A program made the translations under genes and the position numbers. Shown in pieces: positions 1 to 8,501 of a stretch of DNA of 64,000 nucleotides; positions within the stretch are counted from its first letter, which is position 1, and the number at the start of each line of letters is the position of its first letter. This stretch comes from Hymenobacter latericoloratus. Lineage in GTDB: Bacteria; Bacteroidota; Bacteroidia; Cytophagales; Hymenobacteraceae. Where the stretch lies: the NCBI RefSeq assembly GCF_014199535.1, contig NZ_JACHNV010000001.1, positions 1,116,001-1,180,000 of the forward strand, in the 5' to 3' direction. The notes under the pieces were generated by a model that saw nothing but the letters and a program-made list of their open reading frames with translations, searched no databases and had not been told where the DNA came from.

Positions 1-1600
1 TTTTGCGAGCAATGAGCGCCTCTCCATTATCAGCTGTGAAATAAAATAATTGTTCTTGTGGGTCCAGGAAATGAGCCAGCACATACTCAGTTAGCTGCTC
101 GGCTTCTCTTAGCCACTCCTCCGCGAAGCTGACTTCATAGAGGCTGATGTAGGCCTGAATCAGCAGGGCATAATCCTCCAGAAAAGCCGGAATGGTCGCA
201 CGCCCGTTCTTGTAGTTACGCCGCAGGCCTTCGGATGTCTGAAGCTTTTCGCGCAGGAAACGGGCGTTTTGCAGAGCCAAGTCCAAAAATTGCGGCTCCG
301 TAAAGGCCCGGTAGGCATCCGTCAGGCCCTGCAGGGCCAGGGCATTCCAGCCGGTCAGAATTTTGTCGTCGAGGGCCGGACGGGTACGGGCGTTGCGGGC
401 TGCCAGTAGCTTCTGCTGCCACCGTTCCACCATGGTTTGCAGCTCCGCCGGGGGTAGGGCGTGCTGTTGGGCAAACTCCGCATCGGGGCTGGTGCGGTGC
501 AGAATGTTCAGGCCATGCTCCCAGTTGCCTTCCGGTGTACATGAGTAGTAAGCCGAGGCCAGCGTCGCTTCGTCGCCCAGTGCGGCGTGTAATTCTTCCT
601 GAGTCCAGACGTAAAATCGGCCTTCCTCGCCTTCCGTGTCTGCATCCAGCGAAGAATAGAATCCGCCTTCCGGGCTCAGCAGCTCGCGCTGCAGAAACGC
701 CACGGTATCATACACCACTCGTCGGTAGAGCGGGTCGGCGGTTACCTGAAACGCCTCCGCGTACAAGCTCAGCAGTTGCCCGTTGTCGTAGAGCATTTTC
801 TCGAAGTGGGGAACCAGCCAGGCCTCATCCACCGAGTAGCGGGCGAAGCCTCCGCCCACTTGGTCGTAGAGGCCGCCGTGGGCCATTTGGCGCAGGGTCA
901 GGTTGAGCTGGTTCCGGAGGGTAGGGCTGCCGCTGAGGGCGTGGGCGTGCAGCAGAAAACGCCCGATGCCGGGCATCGGAAACTTCGGCGCCCGGTTCAG
1001 TCCGCCTTGCTCCCGGTCGAACTTCGACGCCAGATTGTAGACTAGCAGCTTAAACTCGTCGTCCGACACTCCATCAGCAGCCTCAGCCGGACGGTATTTG
1101 TCCAGCTCACTGCGTTGGAGCACCTGCGCAAACTGCTCGGCGGAAGCTTGTAGCTCGCTTCGGTACTCGCCGGCGTACCCGCGCCCGATGCTGGCTAGCA
1201 GCTGCAGCCAGTTTTGGGGCGGGAAGTACGTGCCTCCATAGAAGGGCTTGGCTTCAGGGGTTAGAAAGACGTTCAGGGGCCAGCCGCCCTGGACCCCCAT
1301 GGCGTGCAGCGCTTCCATATACACTTGGTCCACATCGGGACGCTCCTCCCGATCCACCTTGATGCATACAAAGTGAGTATTCATCACGGCGGCCACCTGC
1401 GGATTTTCAAACGATTCGCGCTCCATTACGTGGCACCAGTGGCAGGCCGCATACCCAATGCTCACCAATATAGGCTTGTTCTCGGCCTGGGCCCGTTGCC
1501 GGGCCTCAGCTCCCCACGGGTACCAATCCACGGGATTACGCGCGTGCTGCAGCAGGTACGGGCTTGATTCCAGCGCCAGACGGTTAGGAGGAGGGTTCAT
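1..1600 (-). CDS. DUF255 / thioredoxin-domain protein (YyaL family), 3' end outside window
   Basis: The reading frame is open from the ATG at 1600 to the window edge (533 codons visible, no stop), so the protein is truncated only by the window. The N-terminus carries the hallmark of the YyaL/SSP411 family: a thioredoxin-like DUF255 domain with a CHWC motif at residues 53-56, preceded by [18 protein letters not shown] and followed by [11 protein letters not shown] and [11 protein letters not shown]. Downstream residues (for example [10 protein letters not shown] and [16 protein letters not shown]) match the alpha/alpha-barrel, six-hairpin glycosidase-like region of the same family. Members are about 670-700 residues, so roughly a quarter is missing. 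The family is thought to be a redox or sugar-related cytosolic protein, but its reaction is not established. The gene is convergent with nothing visible and lies downstream of the GSCFA gene on the same strand, separated by a terminator. Confidence 0.93.
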   Translation of the reverse strand, partial: MNPPPNRLALESSPYLLQHARNPVDWYPWGAEARQRAQAENKPILVSIGYAACHWCHVMERESFENPQVAAVMNTHFVCIKVDREERPDVDQVYMEALHAMGVQGGWPLNVFLTPEAKPFYGGTYFPPQNWLQLLASIGRGYAGEYRSELQASAEQFAQVLQRSELDKYRPAEAADGVSDDEFKLLVYNLASKFDREQGGLNRAPKFPMPGIGRFLLHAHALSGSPTLRNQLNLTLRQMAHGGLYDQVGGGFARYSVDEAWLVPHFEKMLYDNGQLLSLYAEAFQVTADPLYRRVVYDTVAFLQRELLSPEGGFYSSLDADTEGEEGRFYVWTQEELHAALGDEATLASAYYSCTPEGNWEHGLNILHRTSPDAEFAQQHALPPAELQTMVERWQQKLLAARNARTRPALDDKILTGWNALALQGLTDAYRAFTEPQFLDLALQNARFLREKLQTSEGLRRNYKNGRATIPAFLEDYALLIQAYISLYEVSFAEEWLREAEQLTEYVLAHFLDPQEQLFYFTADNGEALIARK

Positions 1601-1669
1601 GGATAATGAAGGGGGTAGGAGCTGACGACGCCGATGAATAACTGCTGCCGTTAATGCTTGGTACAAAAG

Positions 1670-1697
1670 AAAACCCGACCAGCAAGGGTCGGGTTTT
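1670..1697 (-). terminator. Rho-independent terminator after the GSCFA gene
   Basis: Perfect 11-bp inverted repeat (1670-1680 and 1687-1697) with a 6-nt loop. It lies just past the stop codon of the minus-strand GSCFA gene and is followed on that strand by a T-rich run. The arms also carry T-runs in the other direction, so it could stop transcription both ways. Confidence 0.85.
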
Positions 1698-1701
1698 CAG
1701 A

Positions 1702-4002
1702 TTAGGTAGTTTCAGGCTCTGCAGCATCAGCAGCCGGCTTCCGCCGGGGGGGGCGGGCCCTGCGCTTGGGTGGTTCCGGAGCCGTTGCCGGTTCGGTGGA
1801 CTGGATGGCTTCGGCCGGAGCAGCTGGCGCTTCGGCCGCTGGCCGCTTCGGAGCCCGTTTGCGGGCCGCTGGGGCGGGTAGAGCGGGCTCGGTAGGAGCT
1901 ACCTCTGAAGTGGGTGCTTCTGCGGCGGGCGCTTTACGGCGGCTACGGGGCTTTGCAGCGGCTTTTGCGGGCTCAGCTGCCGATTCAGGGGCTGACACTT
2001 CAACAGCCGGGGCCATTGCCCCTCCCGGTACTGCAGGCAACTCAGCAGAAGCAAGCTCCGGCTGCTTGCGCCGCGACGGACGCGGGGGCCGATCAGCGGC
2101 GGGCTTGCTTCTGCTCGGTCTGCGGCCGGCCGGAACAAGTGTTTCGGGGTTTGCGGCGGCGGCTTCGGGTAGTGCGGGTGGCAGAACAGGTGCCGCTTCC
2201 GCCGGAGCTGCCGGTAAGGCGGCTAGGTTCTCGTTGGTTGGTGCTACCTCGGAAGGTGCCAAGGCCTCGGGCATTGGGGCAGACGCCTCTTGCGGAGCAG
2301 CAGCCTCGGCAGATGTGTCTTCGGCCGCTGCATACAAGGGTTTGCGGGCATGGCGACCCCCGGCACGGGCAGGACGCTCCTCGCGCCCACCACGGCGCCG
2401 ATTCCGGTTCCGCCGGGCTGGCTCCTCGGGCGCCGTTTGCTCAGCTTCCACAGCTTCAGTTATGTCCGTTGGGTTTTCCAACGGCTTTGGCGCTACCTCC
2501 GGGGTAGGGGCCGCAAACCGGTTGCCCCGTAGTTCAGCTTCCGTAATGTACACCACATCCGGTGCGGGCTCCGGGGTAGCAGGCGCCTGTTCGGGCGCTT
2601 CAGGTGCCGGAACCTCCGTTGTAACGCCTTCCTGAGCCGCCGCCTCCGCGGCCAAACGGGCATGCTTGCGCTTGGTGCGCTTGGCCCCGCCTCTCGAACG
2701 ACGTTTTTTCTTTCTTACCGGCTCTTCACCTTCAACGTCATCCGAATCAGAAAACTCGTCAGTTAGCGAGGCGGTTTCTTCCTCTTCCGTTACCTCTGCC
2801 GAATAAGCGTGCTCATACGCCGAATCAGGCGTAATGCTGTTCTCTTCAACGTCTGCGGAATCCTCTGTGGTGGCCTCTTCCGATTCAACTAGCAAACCAG
2901 CTCCTCGTCCGACCAGGGTAGCCGCGGCTCCTACTTCTTCCTTATCTGCGGAAATACCGATATCAATGCGTTCCTCATCGTCGTAATCTTCCTCGGGTTC
3001 CGGCTCGGTTGGAGCCGGGGGCAGGGGCAAAGCAGCCAGTTCCCGCTCCAGATGTAGCAGTTCCATGCGTACATCGGCTTGGCCGCTGAGCGTGCGCAGC
3101 CGCTCCAATGTTCCTTCCAGAAACTGCCGATGCTCGGGCGCCTCCGCGTGGAGTGGTCGGTGCCCCAACGCCTGCCGAATGGTTTCCCACTCTTTCTTGA
3201 ACCGCCCGAAGGCGGCATCGAAATACGTACGGGTGAAACGCTCCCAAATGTAATTTTCCGCTACCTCCGACGGATGCAGCATATCGGAGCTATAAAACCG
3301 ATAGTCGCGCAAATCATCCACCAGAAGCTCGTACGCCGGAAAGTACGTGACGTCGGGTAATAAATCACTGAGGTAATGGCACGCCACGCGCAGCATGGAC
3401 TTGCTGACCGAGTTGAGCACCAACGTTTCCTTGATGTGCCGGACCGGGCTAACCGTCAGGATGAAACGAAGCCTGGGGTTAATTCGCCGCAGATAGGCGT
3501 GTGTTTCCGCCACGGCCGCAATAATCTCGTCGGCGGTCAGCAACTCCTTGGTAAACTTTTCGGCCGGTACCTTGTGGCAGTTGCTAATGATTTCGTCGGT
3601 TTCGCGGAGCCGGTAGGCGTAGGCGCTGCCCAGCGTCAGCACCACCGCGTCGGCCGTAGCCAGGAATACGCCCGTTTCTCGGGTAAGGGTCTGGATGTGC
3701 TGCAGCAACTCAACCGGATTGTTGGCTCCTACCTCTGCGTGCAGGTCATAGCTTTGCCAGCGGCCCCGGGCCTCCACCAAGTGCTGCTGCCAGTCGGTGT
3801 CTTCGCCGGCAGCGGCCCGCAGGAGCTTGCAGGCAGAAATAGGGTTGAACACAGTGCCGAAGGGGTTCACCATAGCCGCAACCTTAAAGTCGCGGAGTCG
3901 GGACCCAATGGAGTCAGAAAAGCAGGAGCCTAGCGTCAGTACCCGCGCCGAGAGGGGCAGTTGTTGCGGATGGGGCGTAAGCGGTAGTTCAGTACGAAAC
4001 AT
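1702..4002 (-). CDS. GSCFA domain protein with long disordered charged tail
   Basis: A 766-residue protein. The N-terminal ~320 residues form a GSCFA domain: GSCFSDS at 25-31, then NPFGTVFNP and later TVSPVRHIKETL, the conserved blocks of this SGNH-hydrolase-related family. The biochemical role of bacterial GSCFA proteins is not established. After about residue 330 the protein changes completely: an acidic stretch rich in E and D (about 335-430), then about 330 residues rich in Ala, Pro and Glu. The latter carry repeated Arg/Lys patches such as RKKKRRSRGG, RRNRNRRRGG and KPRSRRKAPA. That tail is predicted to be disordered and could bind nucleic acid or other polyanions, which is inference. 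Typical GSCFA proteins are about 320-350 residues, so the tail doubles the size. The start at 4002 is the only ATG that keeps the full domain. The gene appears monocistronic. Confidence 0.9.
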   Translation of the reverse strand: MFRTELPLTPHPQQLPLSARVLTLGSCFSDSIGSRLRDFKVAAMVNPFGTVFNPISACKLLRAAAGEDTDWQQHLVEARGRWQSYDLHAEVGANNPVELLQHIQTLTRETGVFLATADAVVLTLGSAYAYRLRETDEIISNCHKVPAEKFTKELLTADEIIAAVAETHAYLRRINPRLRFILTVSPVRHIKETLVLNSVSKSMLRVACHYLSDLLPDVTYFPAYELLVDDLRDYRFYSSDMLHPSEVAENYIWERFTRTYFDAAFGRFKKEWETIRQALGHRPLHAEAPEHRQFLEGTLERLRTLSGQADVRMELLHLERELAALPLPPAPTEPEPEEDYDDEERIDIGISADKEEVGAAATLVGRGAGLLVESEEATTEDSADVEENSITPDSAYEHAYSAEVTEEEETASLTDEFSDSDDVEGEEPVRKKKRRSRGGAKRTKRKHARLAAEAAAQEGVTTEVPAPEAPEQAPATPEPAPDVVYITEAELRGNRFAAPTPEVAPKPLENPTDITEAVEAEQTAPEEPARRNRNRRRGGREERPARAGGRHARKPLYAAAEDTSAEAAAPQEASAPMPEALAPSEVAPTNENLAALPAAPAEAAPVLPPALPEAAAANPETLVPAGRRPSRSKPAADRPPRPSRRKQPELASAELPAVPGGAMAPAVEVSAPESAAEPAKAAAKPRSRRKAPAAEAPTSEVAPTEPALPAPAARKRAPKRPAAEAPAAPAEAIQSTEPATAPEPPKRRARPPRRKPAADAAEPETT

Positions 4003-4149
4003 TTCGATTAATACGGCCTTTGGCAGGCCAACGGACAGGCAACCTACTCAACATCCCGCGTTCAGCCAAAAAGAACAGGGGCTGCTCGTGGTTTCGCACG
4101 CGAAGCAGGGTTTTGAAAAAAGGTAGTTTACAGGCACAAGCGGCCGTAG

Positions 4150-5436
4150 TTAGCGCAAGGCTGCCGGCAACTGAAACCGATGCCAGAAGATATACTCATC
4201 CTTGCCGGTTGTCGGATTACGGCCTATAACCGCAGCTGGCCGCACTTCAACAACCATATTGGCGGGCGCAGTAATTAGGAGCATTATTCCGCTCGAAACG
4301 TAGCGGCCCTTGATAGTCGCCGGCTCCCAGTGTGGTAGCTGACGGATGGCCGCTTCCAGCGTAACTTTCAGTGGCACATTCTCTGTACTCATCGCCGTTA
4401 CTTGGCCCAGCGAGTCAAGCCGACAATACACCTGGGTGCGGTCCGGTAGCTGTTTAAACCACGGCTGGTTGCTGTAAATACGCAGTTTTTGCGCCAATTG
4501 ATTTTGATATTCCGGTATGCTCAACTGGTTTTTAGGCAGAACCAGCTGGCTGAGCAGCTGCCCGCGGGCTTGCGCTTTCTCCCGCTCCTGCTGCTGCCGC
4601 AGTTTCTCGGCGCACGAGTAACCCAGCTGAAAGCGCTCAGCCAGAGCCTGCGGGCCTTCTACCTGCAGCCGGATTTGCGGGGCCGTAAGCGTAGCGCTAC
4701 CCGAGGCAGGCTTGAAGTTCAGCTTACCACCGCGGAAACGTCCGTCCACGAAGGTTTCGGAAGTGAAGACCTGCTTTGTATTCCGGTTCACGCTTTGCCA
4801 CTCGCCATGCGGTACTCCATTCCGTAGCGTACCCCGAAAATACAGGCCATCATCAGCCAATGGCGGCTGAACCGGGCCAATACGCACGTACTGTGGGGCA
4901 AGTGTACCCTCCCAATAGCCCGCTCCGTCGGTGGTGCGCGGTGCCCCAGTTGAATCCCAGTAAGCCTGAATCTGAACATGTCCTTCGCTGGAAAATACCA
5001 GGGTTTGGTGCCGCTGCCCGGTAGGATACCAGTAGTGCCACTCGTCGGCCGGAACGCCCTGCCGTAGCTGACCACGCACGGCCGGCCGACCATCGGTAAA
5101 AAACTGCTCCACCGTCCCCGTTGCTTTGGCGTCCTGGTAGTGCGCCCGCAGAATCAGAGTGTTGCTGTCCATCCAATAATCCCGCACTTCGCCCCGAAAG
5201 TCGCCGGTAGCAGTCAGCCGCGTATGGCGTCGGATGCTGGCGCAGGCGGGAGGGGTTAATACGTAAGCGGCGTCGTAGAACAGAATGATGCTGTCTCCTT
5301 GAACCACCTTAGTACATTCTTCAATCCCGATGTTGGTTGGCGTATTGATAGAGGGCCCGGGCGCCTGAGCAGCGGCTGATAACCAAGCACTGTTTAGGTA
5401 GAGCAGTATAAAACGGTGGATAGCGCCGAATCGCAT
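4150..5436 (-). CDS. Secreted protein with MORN-like repeats and TonB-C-like terminal domain
   Basis: A 428-residue protein starting at the ATG at 5436. The frame stays open to 5535, but that extension crosses the terminator of the ribosomal protein operon and lacks a sensible N-terminus. From 5436 there is a signal peptide ending near SAAAQA. Residues of about 85-250 contain degenerate MORN/YwqK-like repeats (GRPAVRGQLRQGVPADEWHYW, GTLRNGVPHGEWQS), which often describe periplasmic or surface proteins in Bacteroidota. The last ~100 residues (CRLDSLGQVTAMSTENVP, AIRQLPHWEPATIKG) resemble the C-terminal domain of TonB-like proteins. No TonB transmembrane anchor beyond the signal peptide is seen. 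Function is unknown; export to the periplasm is the only firm inference. Confidence 0.75.
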   Translation of the reverse strand: MRFGAIHRFILLYLNSAWLSAAAQAPGPSINTPTNIGIEECTKVVQGDSIILFYDAAYVLTPPACASIRRHTRLTATGDFRGEVRDYWMDSNTLILRAHYQDAKATGTVEQFFTDGRPAVRGQLRQGVPADEWHYWYPTGQRHQTLVFSSEGHVQIQAYWDSTGAPRTTDGAGYWEGTLAPQYVRIGPVQPPLADDGLYFRGTLRNGVPHGEWQSVNRNTKQVFTSETFVDGRFRGGKLNFKPASGSATLTAPQIRLQVEGPQALAERFQLGYSCAEKLRQQQEREKAQARGQLLSQLVLPKNQLSIPEYQNQLAQKLRIYSNQPWFKQLPDRTQVYCRLDSLGQVTAMSTENVPLKVTLEAAIRQLPHWEPATIKGRYVSSGIMLLITAPANMVVEVRPAAVIGRNPTTGKDEYIFWHRFQLPAALR

Positions 5437-5468
5437 TGGAGTGAATAACCGTGAGCTGGTACGAAAAA

Positions 5469-5500
5469 ACGCCCAACCACTCTGAAAGTAGTTGGGCGTT
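5469..5500 (-). terminator. Rho-independent terminator of rpsF-rpsR-rplI
   Basis: A 10-bp perfect stem (5469-5478 with 5491-5500) followed on the minus strand by a run of T. It lies 25 bases after the rplI stop. Its position inside the longer upstream frame of the next gene supports the shorter start of that gene at 5436. Confidence 0.9.
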
Positions 5501-5524
5501 TCCAGTTGGTTTACCGCAGAGGCC

Positions 5525-5968
5525 TTACTCGGCAACTACGTTGAAGTTCAGCTTGTGCTTTACTTCGCGGTGCAGGTCAACGGTAGCGGTGTAAGAACCT
5601 ACTACGCTGGGCTCCGAGTCAAACGACACGCGCTTGCGGTCTACCTCGATGCCTTTGGCCTTCAGCGCATCCGTCAGCTGCAGCGTGGTTACGCGGCCGA
5701 AAATCTTGCCGCTTTCGCCTACTTTGGCCGGAATGTCCAGTACCACGTCACCAATTTTATCGGCAACAGACTGAGCATCAGCTTTCACCTTCTCGGCTTT
5801 GTGAGCAGCCTGGCGTACGTTCTCAGCTACGATTTTCTTGTTGGTTTTGTCGGCCAGAACAGCCAGACCCTGCGGGAGCAGGTAGTTGCGGCCGTAGCCG
5901 GGCTTTACAGTAACAATGTCGTTCTTGTAGCCCAGGCCTTTAACGTCGTCTTTCAGAATTACTTCCAT
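5525..5968 (-). CDS. rplI: 50S ribosomal protein bL9
   Basis: A 147-residue bL9, the normal length for the family. The N-terminal domain shows MEVILKDDVKGLGYKNDIV and the KPGYGRNYLLPQGLA signature that binds 23S rRNA. A long alpha-helical linker rich in Lys and Ala follows (about 45-75). The C-terminal domain contains GKIFGRVTTLQLTDALKAKG. It is the last gene of the rpsF-rpsR-rplI operon, 21 bases after rpsR, and ends just before a strong terminator. It acts in the large ribosomal subunit near the L1 stalk and affects reading-frame maintenance. Confidence 0.98.
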   Translation of the reverse strand: MEVILKDDVKGLGYKNDIVTVKPGYGRNYLLPQGLAVLADKTNKKIVAENVRQAAHKAEKVKADAQSVADKIGDVVLDIPAKVGESGKIFGRVTTLQLTDALKAKGIEVDRKRVSFDSEPSVVGSYTATVDLHREVKHKLNFNVVAE

Positions 5969-5989
5969 GTCAGTACTACGGTTGGCGGG

Positions 5990-6241
5990 TTACTTCAGCG
6001 AATCAGTTACGTAGGGCATCAGCGCCAGGTGGCGGGCTTTGGCTACGGCTTGAGCTACTTTGCGCTGAAACTTCAGGCTGGTGCCTGTGATGCGACGGGG
6101 CAGGATGCGGCCCTGCTCGTTCACGAACTTCAGCAGGAAGTTCGGGTCTTTGTAGTCTACGTACTTAATGCCGTTCTTCTGGAAGCGGCAGTATTTCTTG
6201 CGCGTATCCTGCTTGTGGATTTTTTCGTTGGCGAGGCTCAT
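5990..6241 (-). CDS. rpsR: 30S ribosomal protein bS18
   Basis: An 83-residue bS18, full length. The sequence contains KKYCRF, the IKYVDYKDPNFLLKFVNEQGRILPRR block and the TGTSLKFQRKVAQAVAKARHLALMPY core that binds 16S rRNA beside bS6. It lies 8 bases downstream of rpsF. As is usual in Bacteroidota, there is no ssb gene between rpsF and rpsR. Confidence 0.98.
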   Translation of the reverse strand: MSLANEKIHKQDTRKKYCRFQKNGIKYVDYKDPNFLLKFVNEQGRILPRRITGTSLKFQRKVAQAVAKARHLALMPYVTDSLK

Positions 6242-6249
6242 TTTCTTAA

Positions 6250-6624
6250 CTACTGGGCTACGGCTTCCGACTGTTTAGCTTTCTGCTGGTTCATCTCGCC
6301 TTTGCGACGACGCTCGGCGTACGCTACAGCGTGCTTGTCCAGAACCGTGGTGAGGAAACGGATGATGCGCTCATCGCGGCGGAAAGCCAGCTCCAGCGTG
6401 TCCACGATGTTTCCTTCGCCGGTAAACTCCACGAGGAAGTAGTAACCGGTGTTTTTTTTCTGAATTGGGTACGCCAGTTTCTTGAGGCCCCAAGCTTCAG
6501 TGTTGATGATGTCGGCGCCATTTTCCTTAAGCACCTGCGAGAACTTCTCGACCGTCTCTTGCACCTGACCCTCGTTCAGTACGGGAGTCAAAATGAAGAC
6601 CGTCTCGTAATTTCTTACTGCCAT
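6250..6624 (-). CDS. rpsF: 30S ribosomal protein bS6
   Basis: A 124-residue bS6. [16 protein letters not shown] begins the ferredoxin-like fold. [22 protein letters not shown] and [20 protein letters not shown] are conserved family blocks. The last ~20 residues ([20 protein letters not shown]) are a hydrophilic tail. First gene of the operon; a -7 promoter box (6665-6672) lies about 40 bases upstream. bS6 pairs with bS18 on the platform of the small subunit. Confidence 0.98.
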   Translation of the reverse strand: MAVRNYETVFILTPVLNEGQVQETVEKFSQVLKENGADIINTEAWGLKKLAYPIQKKNTGYYFLVEFTGEGNIVDTLELAFRRDERIIRFLTTVLDKHAVAYAERRRKGEMNQQKAKQSEAVAQ

Positions 6625-6664
6625 TACGACGGGGTGAAAATTGTGTGAAAAACTAAATGAGGGG

Positions 6665-6672
6665 CAAAGATA
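6665..6672 (-). promoter_or_regulatory. Promoter -7 box for rpsF operon
   Basis: TATCTTTG on the minus strand matches the Bacteroidota sigma-A -7 consensus TAnnTTTG. Transcription would start near 6659, giving a leader of about 35 nt before the rpsF ATG. No clear TTTG box sits at the expected -33 distance. Confidence 0.6.
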
Positions 6673-6874
6673 GCAGGATTTGTTGCAAGTACCATTGCGA
6701 CCCTATACTTTACTTAAATAAACCAGCGAAACAGATATTTAGGCTTCCAAGGGTGAAACTTTCTGGTCTGCAATGAGTTGAAAAATTGGGTTAAGCTGCT
6801 TCACCATAGTAGGTATGGGTCCTGGGTTTCGTAAACTGTTCTTTGCTGAGATGAGGTGGAGGCGAGCAGCAATT

Positions 6875-6889
6875 TTAGAATGATTCTAA
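6875..6889. promoter_or_regulatory. Dyad symmetry upstream of act promoter
   Basis: TTAGAATGATTCTAA is a perfect 7-bp dyad around one central base, about 36 bases upstream of the -33 box of the act promoter. It could be an operator or activator site; no regulator is identified. Confidence 0.35.
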
Positions 6890-6924
6890 GCTAGCTGAGC
6901 CAGCTGAAAATTAGCCAAAGCGGG

Positions 6925-6955
6925 TTTGTTCTCTGGGTTTCCCGACCTACATTTG
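6925..6955 (+). promoter_or_regulatory. Promoter of the act (ACIII) operon
   Basis: TTTG at 6925-6928 and TACATTTG at 6948-6955, spaced by 19 bases, match the Bacteroidota -33/-7 promoter pattern (TTTG and TAnnTTTG). Transcription would begin near 6961, about 40 bases before the actA ATG at 7003. This argues against the GTG at 6955 as a start. Confidence 0.7.
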
Positions 6956-7002
6956 TGGCCTTGAAGCACCCCCGCGTTTCTTTTTTCCAGTCAAATTGTG
7001 CT

Positions 7003-8352
7003 ATGAATAGCATCCGACTTCGTCCCCTTTCCCGCCTTTTTCTCGCTCTGTTCCTGACCGTTGCTACCATTGGTGAATCTTTGGCGCAAGCGGTTGGTGC
7101 GGCTCCGGCCGTGAGCAAGGAAGGCGTGGCCCCCGGCGCTACGGCTGCCGCAACTCCCGCCACGGCGGTCGCTCCCGCCGCTGGCGGTGGCGACGCCGCT
7201 GCCATTGCCGCCGGCGATGCTCTTTTTAAAGGCAACTGTGCCCAGTGCCACGCCGTGAACGATGTGGTAGTAGGTCCTGCTCTCGCAGGTATTGCCAAGC
7301 GTCGGCCCATGTCCTGGATCATTCCCTGGGTGAAGAACTCCAGCAAAATGGTTGCCAGCGGCGATGAGTACTCGGTGAAAATCTTCAACCAGTACTCCAA
7401 GCAGCAGATGCCCAGCTTCCAGCTGTCGGATCAGGAGATTACCTCCATTGTTGCGTGGGTAACCTCGCAGGAAGGCAAAGCTACCGGTCCTAATGACAAT
7501 GCCAATGGCACGGGCATTAAACCCGGTGAGCAGGGTCCTGCTGGTGGCGCTGATACCGCTGACGCTGGCGCTGGTAAGTACATGAACGTGCTGCTGATTG
7601 TGCTGGTAGTAGTGCTGATCGTGCTGATCGTGACGCTGGTTATCATTGCCAACATCATGAAGGATGTGCTCCGCGGCCGCAAAGACTTGGATGGTCGCGA
7701 CCGGGAGGTACTGGAGCAGCGTTTTGATTTCTCGAAGATTTATAAATCAACCGCCGTACGCACCATTGTGGGGGTTGTATTTGTACTAGCCGTTCTCTAC
7801 GAGTCTATTCAGGGCGCTATGGGGGTAGGTCTGCAGCAGGGTTATCAGCCCACGCAGCCGATTGCCTTCTCGCACAAACTGCACGCTGGTGAGCACCAGA
7901 TCAACTGCGCTTACTGCCACACTTCGGTGTACAAGAGCAAGTCGGCCAACATTCCTTCGGCCAACATCTGCATGAACTGCCATTCGCAGATCAAAACGGA
8001 GTCGCCGGAAATCAAAAAGATCTACCGCGCTATCGAGCGGAAGCAGCCGATTCAGTGGGTGCGTATCCACAACCTGCCCGACCTGGCTTACTTCAATCAC
8101 TCGCAGCACACCCAAGTGGGCGGCATTGAATGCCAGACTTGCCACGGTCCCATCCAGAACATGGACGTAGTGTATCAATACTCGCCTCTAACTATGGGCT
8201 GGTGCATTAACTGCCACCGCGAAACTCCGCTGAACACCAAAGGCAACGGATACTACGACAACCTCGTGAAACTGCACGACAAGTCGAATGGAGCTGTTCC
8301 GTTCACGGTTTCTTCGAATGGCGGCACGGAGTGCTCGAAGTGCCATTACTAG
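7003..8352 (+). CDS. actA: ACIII subunit ActA, hexaheme c-type cytochrome
   Basis: A 449-residue membrane-bound multiheme cytochrome, the first subunit of alternative complex III (quinol:cytochrome c/oxidase oxidoreductase). A signal peptide ends near ESLAQA. A monoheme class I domain follows (CAQCH at 79-83, likely axial Met136 in KQQMPSF). A membrane helix spans about 195-219 and a second about 252-268. Five more CxxCH motifs occur at 302, 323, 377, 401 and 444, the last almost at the C-terminus. Classical ActA is pentaheme, so this one carries an extra N-terminal heme domain. The start at 7003 was chosen because the promoter -7 box ends at 6955, where an upstream GTG lies. First gene of actABCDEF; a 149-base gap with two hairpins separates it from actB. 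Confidence 0.93.
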   Translation: MNSIRLRPLSRLFLALFLTVATIGESLAQAVGAAPAVSKEGVAPGATAAATPATAVAPAAGGGDAAAIAAGDALFKGNCAQCHAVNDVVVGPALAGIAKRRPMSWIIPWVKNSSKMVASGDEYSVKIFNQYSKQQMPSFQLSDQEITSIVAWVTSQEGKATGPNDNANGTGIKPGEQGPAGGADTADAGAGKYMNVLLIVLVVVLIVLIVTLVIIANIMKDVLRGRKDLDGRDREVLEQRFDFSKIYKSTAVRTIVGVVFVLAVLYESIQGAMGVGLQQGYQPTQPIAFSHKLHAGEHQINCAYCHTSVYKSKSANIPSANICMNCHSQIKTESPEIKKIYRAIERKQPIQWVRIHNLPDLAYFNHSQHTQVGGIECQTCHGPIQNMDVVYQYSPLTMGWCINCHRETPLNTKGNGYYDNLVKLHDKSNGAVPFTVSSNGGTECSKCHY

Positions 8353-8361
8353 TAATACCTA

Positions 8362-8417
8362 GGGCTTAAGTCCCATCAGGCCTGGAATATTCGCCGGTCG
8401 TGATGGGATTTAAGCCC
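8362..8417 (+). repeat. Intercistronic hairpin actA-actB (1)
   Basis: Arms of 17 bases at 8362-8378 and 8401-8417 pair fully, with one G-T wobble. It starts 9 bases after the actA stop. No T-run follows, so it is more likely an mRNA stabilising or processing structure, or a partial attenuator, than a full terminator. Confidence 0.7.
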
Positions 8418-8440
8418 TCATTTCCCTCTAAAAAAGCCTG

Positions 8441-8480
8441 CTTAGAGACTATCTTAAAAGGATGTCCCTAAGTCTCTAAG
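8441..8480 (+). repeat. Intercistronic hairpin actA-actB (2)
   Basis: Perfect 10-base inverted repeat, CTTAGAGACT at 8441-8450 and its complement at 8471-8480, ending 21 bases before the actB ATG. It could influence actB translation or processing; the role is inferred. Confidence 0.55.
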
Positions 8481-8501
8481 ACCCTAAGTTCCAAAAACAC
8501 G

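Larger units (their letters stand above)
6625..7002. other. Divergent intergenic region, rpsF / actA
   Basis: A 378-base gap between divergently transcribed rpsF and actA. It holds the rpsF -7 box, a small dyad at 6875-6889 and the act promoter at 6925-6955. A frame open upstream of actA to a GTG at 6955 overlaps this promoter and is not taken as coding. No RNA gene or other reading frame is convincing. Confidence 0.6.

Noticed and set aside
6955..7002. GTG start upstream of actA
   Set aside because: It lies on the last base of the promoter -7 box; the ATG at 7003 gives a clean signal peptide.
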